Positions 5,263-9,591 of a stretch of DNA of 9,591 bases are shown one piece after another. Within the stretch, counting starts at the first letter, position 1. Every line of letters begins with the position of its first letter. The translations under genes were made by a program, and so were the position numbers. Below the pieces are notes generated by a model that made no database searches, had not been told where the DNA came from, and was given only the letters and a program-made list of their open reading frames with translations. Origin of the DNA: DATKKM01 sp035542855 (GTDB taxonomy: Bacteria; Chloroflexota; Dehalococcoidia; SM23-28-2; RBG-16-64-32); contig DATKKM010000122.1 of NCBI GenBank assembly GCA_035542855.1, positions 1 to 9,591 on the forward strand. The letters run 5' to 3'.

Positions 5263-6462
5263 ATGAACCAGATACGGAAGGGGGAGCGGGGACAGACACT
5301 CGTTCTCTTCACGCTGATGCTGACAGGGCTCCTGCTGTTCGGGATGTTGGTCATCGATGGCGGGTTCTTCATGGTCAAGCGTCGCCAGGCGCAGAACGTG
5401 GTCGACGCGGCGGCGCTAGCAGGGGCGCAGGAGCTTCCGGACAATCCCCCGGCCGCGGCGGACGTGGCCAGACAGTACGCTTCGCTCAACGGCTTCGACC
5501 CCAACGATTTGACGATCACCTTCGAGTGCACCGAGAGCGTTGCTACGGTCTGCAACCCGGGCGCCAATAAGTACGACACGATCCTGGTAACCGCCAGGGC
5601 CACTTCGCCGACGTTCTTCGGCCCGCTGCTGGGTATCGTCGGGCATGGGAACTCCTGCTGGTCCAAGGGTTGCAGCACGGAAGTCCACGCCGGGGCCTGC
5701 CGGGGCGCATGCGGGGCGGGAAGCTCGGCAGTGGACGCGGTGCTGGCGATCGACCACACGGGAAGCATGAAAGAGGTCGAGCTGCAGAACGCCAAGGACG
5801 GCGCCAAGCAGCTGATGACAGTGTTCGACGCGTCTGTTCACCGCATCGGAGTGTCGGTGACGCCGCCGGTACACTCAACGAGCCTCTGCGACACGGTAGA
5901 GAAGTGGACGGACAGCGATTTGACGTGGCTGCCGGTTGGGCTGTCCAGCGACTACCAGGGCAGCCCCCATATGCTGAACGGGAACAGCGCCCTTGTGAAG
6001 GAGATGAACTGCCTGGACCTGGCCGGCAACGGCGATGTGCCCGGGCCGCACACTGACCTCGCGGGACCTGTGACTGCGGCGATGAACGAACTGCTGGCGA
6101 ACGGGCGCGCCAACGCGACTCGCGGGATCGTCCTGCTGACGGACGGCGCGGCGAACGTCTACGGAGACCCGGCCGCGGCCGCAGCCATGGGCGCACGCGG
6201 GCCCTGCGACTACGCGTACAAGGTAGCGACGCTGGCCAAGAGCCACGGCCTGGAGATCTACACGATCGGGTACGGGGTGGACGAGAACTGCACGCAGGAG
6301 GCCTCCAACAGCCCCTGGCGCAACAAGCCGGCCAGCGAGCTCCTGCGCCAGATGGCCACAGACGACGACCACTTCTACAACCAGCCGAAGACGGCGGACC
6401 TGGACCCGGTGTTCCAGGCGATCGGCTCGCAGCTGGCCGGCGGCTCCAGGCTGGTCAAGTAG
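5263..6462 (+). CDS. Tad-type pilus-associated/secreted VWA-domain protein
   Basis: The 399-residue protein starts with a short basic segment (RKGERGQ) and one hydrophobic helix (about 12-31). It continues with VKRRQAQNVVDAAALAGAQE, the signature of the putative Flp/Tad pilus-assembly N-terminal domain. Residues about 158-390 form a von Willebrand factor A domain. Its metal site is D164-x-T166-x-S168 (DHTGS), a Thr near 264 and D294 in LLTDGAAN. Thr in place of the first Ser is conservative. The bulk should lie outside the membrane, anchored by the N-terminal helix. Ten cysteines (89, 97, 132, 137, 146, 150, 209, 250, 315, 343) suggest disulfides, densest in the linker just before the VWA domain. 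Related proteins are thought to act in adhesion or surface assembly. No other tad genes are nearby, so this copy is an orphan. Confidence 0.88.
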   Translation: MNQIRKGERGQTLVLFTLMLTGLLLFGMLVIDGGFFMVKRRQAQNVVDAAALAGAQELPDNPPAAADVARQYASLNGFDPNDLTITFECTESVATVCNPGANKYDTILVTARATSPTFFGPLLGIVGHGNSCWSKGCSTEVHAGACRGACGAGSSAVDAVLAIDHTGSMKEVELQNAKDGAKQLMTVFDASVHRIGVSVTPPVHSTSLCDTVEKWTDSDLTWLPVGLSSDYQGSPHMLNGNSALVKEMNCLDLAGNGDVPGPHTDLAGPVTAAMNELLANGRANATRGIVLLTDGAANVYGDPAAAAAMGARGPCDYAYKVATLAKSHGLEIYTIGYGVDENCTQEASNSPWRNKPASELLRQMATDDDHFYNQPKTADLDPVFQAIGSQLAGGSRLVK

Positions 6463-6488
6463 CCAACACGATCCGCTGCTGTGCGGCC

Positions 6489-6511
6489 GGCGTCTTTCCC
6501 TTGAAGACGCC
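6489..6511 (+). terminator. Hairpin after the VWA gene, probable terminator
   Basis: GGCGTCTT (6489-6496) and AAGACGCC (6504-6511) are a perfect 8-bp inverted repeat with a 7-nt loop, 26 nt after the stop codon. A pyrimidine-rich tail (cgcctttcccttct) follows in place of a clean T run. The hairpin separates this gene from the OsmC operon. Confidence 0.6.
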
Positions 6512-6530
6512 CGCCTTTCCCTTCTATCGG

Positions 6531-6536
6531 TATACT
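6531..6536 (+). promoter_or_regulatory. -10 box of the OsmC/methyltransferase operon
   Basis: TATACT (five of six matches to TATAAT) lies 32 nt before the ATG at 6569, giving a leader of about 26 nt. This leader carries GGAGGT (6558-6563), the best Shine-Dalgarno in the window, 5 nt before the ATG. No -35 box is seen at 16-18 nt; TTGAAG at 6501 is too distant. Confidence 0.5.
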
Positions 6537-6568
6537 GGCACCTGAGATTTCTTGCTCGGAGGTGCGCG

Positions 6569-7093
6569 ATGGCTGACGAGAAGGACATGAAGACGATCAT
6601 GGATCGCAACATCAAGGCGATCCGGCTTCGCCCCGGCATCGGCCAGGGAATCGCCACGACGACCGTCCGCGTGCGCGACGGCGTTACCTGCGACGTCGCG
6701 GACGGGCAGTGGAAACTGGTAGCAGACGAGAGCCCGGGCGATGGCGGCGCAGGGCTGGGACCCGACCCCGGCGTGTTCGGCCGCGCGGCGCTCGGGACGT
6801 GCCTGGCCATGGGCTACGCCATGTGGTCAAAGTACCTCGGCGTGCCCTTCGACAGCGTCGAAGTCGTCGTCGAGGCCGGCTACGACGCGCGCGGCATGTT
6901 CGGCATCGACGAGTCCGTCTCGCCCGGCTGGACGAGCCTGCGCTACACGGTCAACGTCGCCAGCCCGGCGGACGAGGCGAAGGTGCGCGAGGTGATCGAC
7001 TACGCTGACCGGCTGAGCCCGCTGCTGGACGACTTCCGCCGGCCGCTGGCGGTGGAGCGGGTAGTGCGCATCGCACAGAACGTGCCGGAGTAG
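6569..7093 (+). CDS. OsmC family protein lacking the resolving cysteine
   Basis: The 174-residue protein has the OsmC/Ohr pattern: an N-terminal beta-rich half, a gap rich in Gly/Asp, then the central helix with GRAALGTCLAMGYAMW (71-86), where C78 matches the peroxidatic cysteine. After the strand VEVVVEAGYDARGM the C-terminal helix reads DYADRLSPLL (144-153). Peroxidase members have a second cysteine just before the proline here (the CP motif); this protein has Ser150. The only other cysteine is C41 in the N-terminal half. Two-cysteine organic hydroperoxide reduction is therefore doubtful; a one-cysteine mechanism, a C41-C78 pair or a non-redox role are possible. It heads a tight operon: its stop is 3 nt before the next start, whose GGAG lies in its last codons. 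It has its own promoter and strong ribosome binding site. Confidence 0.85.
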   Translation: MADEKDMKTIMDRNIKAIRLRPGIGQGIATTTVRVRDGVTCDVADGQWKLVADESPGDGGAGLGPDPGVFGRAALGTCLAMGYAMWSKYLGVPFDSVEVVVEAGYDARGMFGIDESVSPGWTSLRYTVNVASPADEAKVREVIDYADRLSPLLDDFRRPLAVERVVRIAQNVPE

Positions 7094-7096
7094 ACC

Positions 7097-7918
7097 GTGG
7101 AACCGAAACTGCACCGGCGCGTCCAGCGCTATGGCTGGGACCTTGCGGTGGAGGACTACGACACGTACTTCGTGCCTCTGCTGCGCCACTGCTCCGAGCG
7201 TTGCATCGAGATGTTGGACCTTCGGCCCGGTGAGCGCGTGCTGGACATAGCGACCGGCACCGGTGTCGCCGCGTTCATGGCGGCGGAGCGAGTCGGCGGC
7301 AGCGGTGAAGTGGTAGCTACGGACATCTCTCAGAAGATGGTGGACTCGACGCGCGCCGAGGCCGAAGCGCGGGGCGTGACGAACATGACGTTCGAGCGGG
7401 TAGACGCCGAGGACCTCGGCTATCCTGACGGCTCGTTCGACGTTGTGATGTGCGTGCTGGGGCTGATGTACCCGGCGGACCCACAGCGCGCGATCGAGCA
7501 GATGCACCGGGTGCTCCGTCCCGGCGGCCGTGCCGCCGTTGCCGTCTGGGGACACCGCGAGCGCTGCGGCTGGGCCTCGATCTTTCCCATCGTCGATGCA
7601 CGCGTGGAGTCAGATGTCTGCCCGATGTTCTTCCAGCTGGGGCTGCCGGGCGCGCTGAGACTCGCTTTCGAACAGGCGGGTTTTGCGGAGGCGGAGGAGC
7701 AACGAATCAATCGTCCTCTGCCGTTCAGCGGCGAACGGGAAGTGCTGGCGGCTGTCTTCGCCGGCGGGCCGGTTGCCTTGCCGTACTCCAAGTTCTCGCC
7801 GGAGACGCGCGAGGAAGCGCACCGCGAGTTCCTGGACAGCATCGCAGAATACCGGCGCGGGGACGGATACGACATCCCGGGCGAGTTCGTGTTCATGCTG
7901 GGTCGTAAGGCCGGTTAG
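7097..7918 (+). CDS. Class I SAM-dependent methyltransferase (UbiE/Methyltransf_11-like)
   Basis: The 273-residue protein starts at GTG, with GGAG 6 nt upstream overlapping the end of the OsmC gene. The Rossmann methyltransferase core shows motif I VLDIATGTG (48-56), the acidic residue D76 in VVATDIS, DAEDLGYPDGSFDVV (103-117) and RVLRPGGRAAVAVWG (138-152). These are typical of small-molecule C- or O-methyltransferases of the UbiE type. The C-terminal region (about 160-273) is a variable cap that would select the substrate, which I cannot identify. No ubiquinone or menaquinone biosynthesis genes are adjacent, so a role as UbiE/MenG is not supported. The second methyltransferase follows after 4 nt. 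Confidence 0.88.
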   Translation: MEPKLHRRVQRYGWDLAVEDYDTYFVPLLRHCSERCIEMLDLRPGERVLDIATGTGVAAFMAAERVGGSGEVVATDISQKMVDSTRAEAEARGVTNMTFERVDAEDLGYPDGSFDVVMCVLGLMYPADPQRAIEQMHRVLRPGGRAAVAVWGHRERCGWASIFPIVDARVESDVCPMFFQLGLPGALRLAFEQAGFAEAEEQRINRPLPFSGEREVLAAVFAGGPVALPYSKFSPETREEAHREFLDSIAEYRRGDGYDIPGEFVFMLGRKAG

Positions 7919-7922
7919 CCCG

Positions 7923-8684
7923 ATGTCCGACTTCCTCGAGCAGTACTACGGCGAGTACGAGCATATCGAGGAAGCTTTCCAGGCGGCGCTCGACGAGAGC
8001 CTGAACCCGCGCGGGCCAGACTATCTGTACGAACTGGTGCTGCAGATGGGCTTGCCTGCCGGAGCACGCGCGATCGACCTGGGCTGCGGAGATGGCGCGG
8101 AGTGCGTGCAGCTGGCGACGCGGTTTGGCTTCGCCGTCCTCGGCATCGATCCTGTCGCGTACCACATTGATCTGGGAACGAAGGCGGCGGCGGAGCACCC
8201 AAGACTCGACCTCGACTTTGTGCTCGGAACAGCGGACTCGGCGCCCGTCGACGTCGGAAGCGTCGACCTGATCTGGATGCGCGAGGTGCTGTATCACATA
8301 CCATCGCTTGAGGAAGCCTTTATGGAGTGTCACCGAGTGCTCCGGGCGGGCGGGCGTATGCTGATCTACCACAACTTCGGAAGCGAACAGGGGGAATCCG
8401 GCAACCACCCGCCAGAGGCAGTGGACTCAGCGTTGGCCGGTGCGGGTTTCGTCACCGACGAGAAGATCGAACTCGGTCCGGAGTTCGGAGAATATGCGCA
8501 GGAACGGCGCGGCGAACCGGGCCGCCGCCTACTGCACGCGGCGCGCCTGCTACGCGACCCGCGGCGTTACATCACGCAGTTCGGGCAGCGCGCTTACGAC
8601 ATCATGCTTGACGACTGCATGTGGCACGTCAACCGCATGATCGGCCGGCTCAACGGGCGAATCTACCTGCTCCACAAGCCCTAG
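7923..8684 (+). CDS. Second class I SAM-dependent methyltransferase
   Basis: The 253-residue protein starts at ATG 7923, 4 nt after the previous stop. It has only a weak AAGG at 12 nt, so it is probably coupled to upstream translation. Motif I is AIDLGCGDGAE (50-60), followed by LGIDPVAY (73-80) with the acidic ribose ligand D76, VGSVDLIWMREVLYHI (111-126) and RVLRAGGRMLIYHNFG (138-153). It is clearly different from the preceding methyltransferase (DLGCGDG against DIATGTG, and a different N-terminus), so this is not a simple tandem duplication. The C-terminal part (about 190-253) is Arg-rich and ends in a helix and strand (DDCMWHVNRM, GRIYLLHKP) not typical of UbiE. The substrate is unknown. 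Its TAG shares CTAG with the convergent acyl-CoA synthetase gene. Confidence 0.88.
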   Translation: MSDFLEQYYGEYEHIEEAFQAALDESLNPRGPDYLYELVLQMGLPAGARAIDLGCGDGAECVQLATRFGFAVLGIDPVAYHIDLGTKAAAEHPRLDLDFVLGTADSAPVDVGSVDLIWMREVLYHIPSLEEAFMECHRVLRAGGRMLIYHNFGSEQGESGNHPPEAVDSALAGAGFVTDEKIELGPEFGEYAQERRGEPGRRLLHAARLLRDPRRYITQFGQRAYDIMLDDCMWHVNRMIGRLNGRIYLLHKP

Positions 8685-9591
8685 CTCTTGCCGGGCGTCT
8701 TGGCGCGCTCCTGCTCGATCAGCTCGCGGCGGAGGATCTTGCCGGACGGCGTCTTGGGGATCGCCTCCACGAACTCGATCTCGCGCACCTTCTTGTATGG
8801 CGCCACGCGCTCCTCGACGAAGCGCATCAGCTCCTCGGGCGAGACGTGCTGGTCCGGGTGGAGGAGGATGAAGGCCTTCGGGATCTCGCCGGACTCCGCG
8901 TCGCGCTTGGGGATGACGGCGGAGTCGCGCACGGCGGGATGCTCCATGAGCAGCGCCTCGAGTTCGGCCGGAGCGATCTGGTAACCCTTGTACTTGATCA
9001 TCTCCTTCTTGCGGTCGAGGATGGTGACATAACCCTCTTCGTCCACGGAGACGATGTCGCCGGTGCGGATCCAGCCGTCGCCGGTAAGTGTCTCGGCGGT
9101 GTCCTCCGGCCGGTTCCAGTAACCGCCCATCACCTGCGGCCCAAACGCCAGTAGCTCGCCGACCTCGCCGGCGCCAAGCTCGCGGCCGTCATCGAGGGAG
9201 ACGACCTTCTCGATCGTGTCGGCGACGGGAGGGCCAACGGTGGCGTCCTTGACGCGCGTGATGGGGTTGACGTTGGTGACGGGGCTGGTCTCGGTCATGC
9301 CGTAGCCCTGGAGGACGGTGGTGTCGAGTGTCTTCGCGGCCGCGCGGGCGACTTCCTGGGGCAGCGGGGCCGCGCCGCTCATGATCATGGAGAGGCTGGA
9401 GGTGTCGTACGTGCCGGTGTCCGGGAAGTGGGAGAGGGCCAGCAGCGCCGGCGGCACGGCGAAGGGGTTGGTGATCTTGTGCTTCTGGACCAGGTCCAGG
9501 CAGAGCGCCGGATCGAAGCGCGGCATGATCACCTGGGGGATGCCGGCGGCGTAACCGCAGGCCATCAGCACTACCATCCCGTAGATGTGAT
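8681..9591 (-). CDS. Acyl-CoA synthetase/4-coumarate-CoA ligase-like (ANL family), 3' part
   Basis: The C-terminal 302 residues or so are visible, with no start codon required inside the window. The frame is open to the right edge and reads HIYG upstream of the first Met, the usual (F)HIYG of 4CL-type enzymes. These enzymes activate a carboxylic acid with ATP and transfer it to CoA. Counting from the Met at 9577: SGAAPL (67-72), QGYGMTETSP (90-99), GYWNRPEDT (152-160), RTGD (171-174), hinge DRKKEMIKYKGYQIAP (188-203) and catalytic Lys280 in PKTPSGKILRREL. The short tail lacks a peroxisomal-type or membrane signal. The missing N-terminal part should hold the Ser/Thr/Gly-rich AMP-binding loop. 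The acid substrate (aromatic or medium/long chain) cannot be decided. It converges on the methyltransferase operon. Confidence 0.93.
   Translation of the reverse strand, partial: HIYGMVVLMACGYAAGIPQVIMPRFDPALCLDLVQKHKITNPFAVPPALLALSHFPDTGTYDTSSLSMIMSGAAPLPQEVARAAAKTLDTTVLQGYGMTETSPVTNVNPITRVKDATVGPPVADTIEKVVSLDDGRELGAGEVGELLAFGPQVMGGYWNRPEDTAETLTGDGWIRTGDIVSVDEEGYVTILDRKKEMIKYKGYQIAPAELEALLMEHPAVRDSAVIPKRDAESGEIPKAFILLHPDQHVSPEELMRFVEERVAPYKKVREIEFVEAIPKTPSGKILRRELIEQERAKTPGKS

Noticed and set aside
7097..8684. Tandem duplication of one methyltransferase gene
   Set aside because: The two proteins differ in motif I, length and C-terminal region. They share only the general class I fold.

Overview
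This 9.6 kb window comes from a GC-rich bacterial chromosome. Nearly every coding codon ends in G or C, intergenic gaps are short, and translation starts are ATG or GTG, with a Shine-Dalgarno sequence at only some genes. The gene set is a Rossmann-type alanine dehydrogenase, a BioD-like/DRTGG protein, a double zinc ribbon membrane protein, a TRAM/TrmA-type RNA methyltransferase coupled to Maf, a Tad-type von Willebrand factor A (VWA) protein, an OsmC protein and a 4CL-like acyl-CoA ligase. It fits a free-living Chloroflexota (Dehalococcoidia/SAR202-like) genome, but that placement is inference from protein style and not proven.

Layout, left to right. (1) 1-220, minus: 5' part of an unrecognised short gene with a GTG start, leaving the window. 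(2) 408-482, minus: tRNA-Phe (GAA) with encoded CCA and a hairpin just beyond its 3' end. (3) 553-1662, plus: complete alanine dehydrogenase with an Ala-Arg pair where the NAD-selecting Asp normally sits. (4) 1729-2580, plus: BioD-like P-loop plus DRTGG protein with no phosphotransacetylase domain. (5) 2577-3140, minus: two-helix membrane protein with a double zinc ribbon. Its stop codon interlocks with that of the preceding gene. (6) 3141-3276: divergent promoter region with a perfect 12-bp palindrome. (7) 3277-4479 and 4476-5105, plus: TrmA/RlmD-like RNA methyltransferase and Maf nucleotide pyrophosphatase, overlapping by GTGA. (8) 5263-6462, plus: Tad-type secreted or anchored VWA protein, followed by a clear hairpin. 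(9) 6569-8684, plus: three-gene operon of an OsmC-like protein and two unrelated class I SAM methyltransferases. (10) 8681-9591, minus: C-terminal two thirds of an acyl-CoA synthetase, sharing the CTAG of its stop with the second methyltransferase.

Most genes are housekeeping or general metabolism: nitrogen/alanine interconversion, RNA modification, nucleotide-pool sanitation and fatty or aromatic acid activation. They do not form one pathway. I see no CRISPR array, transposase, integrase or toxin-antitoxin pair. The most notable signals are the cofactor-site signature of the alanine dehydrogenase, the -10 boxes placed exactly where leaderless mRNAs would start, the two convergent gene pairs with interlocked stop codons, and the OsmC/dual methyltransferase operon. 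I do not find convincing evidence of a wholly new system.
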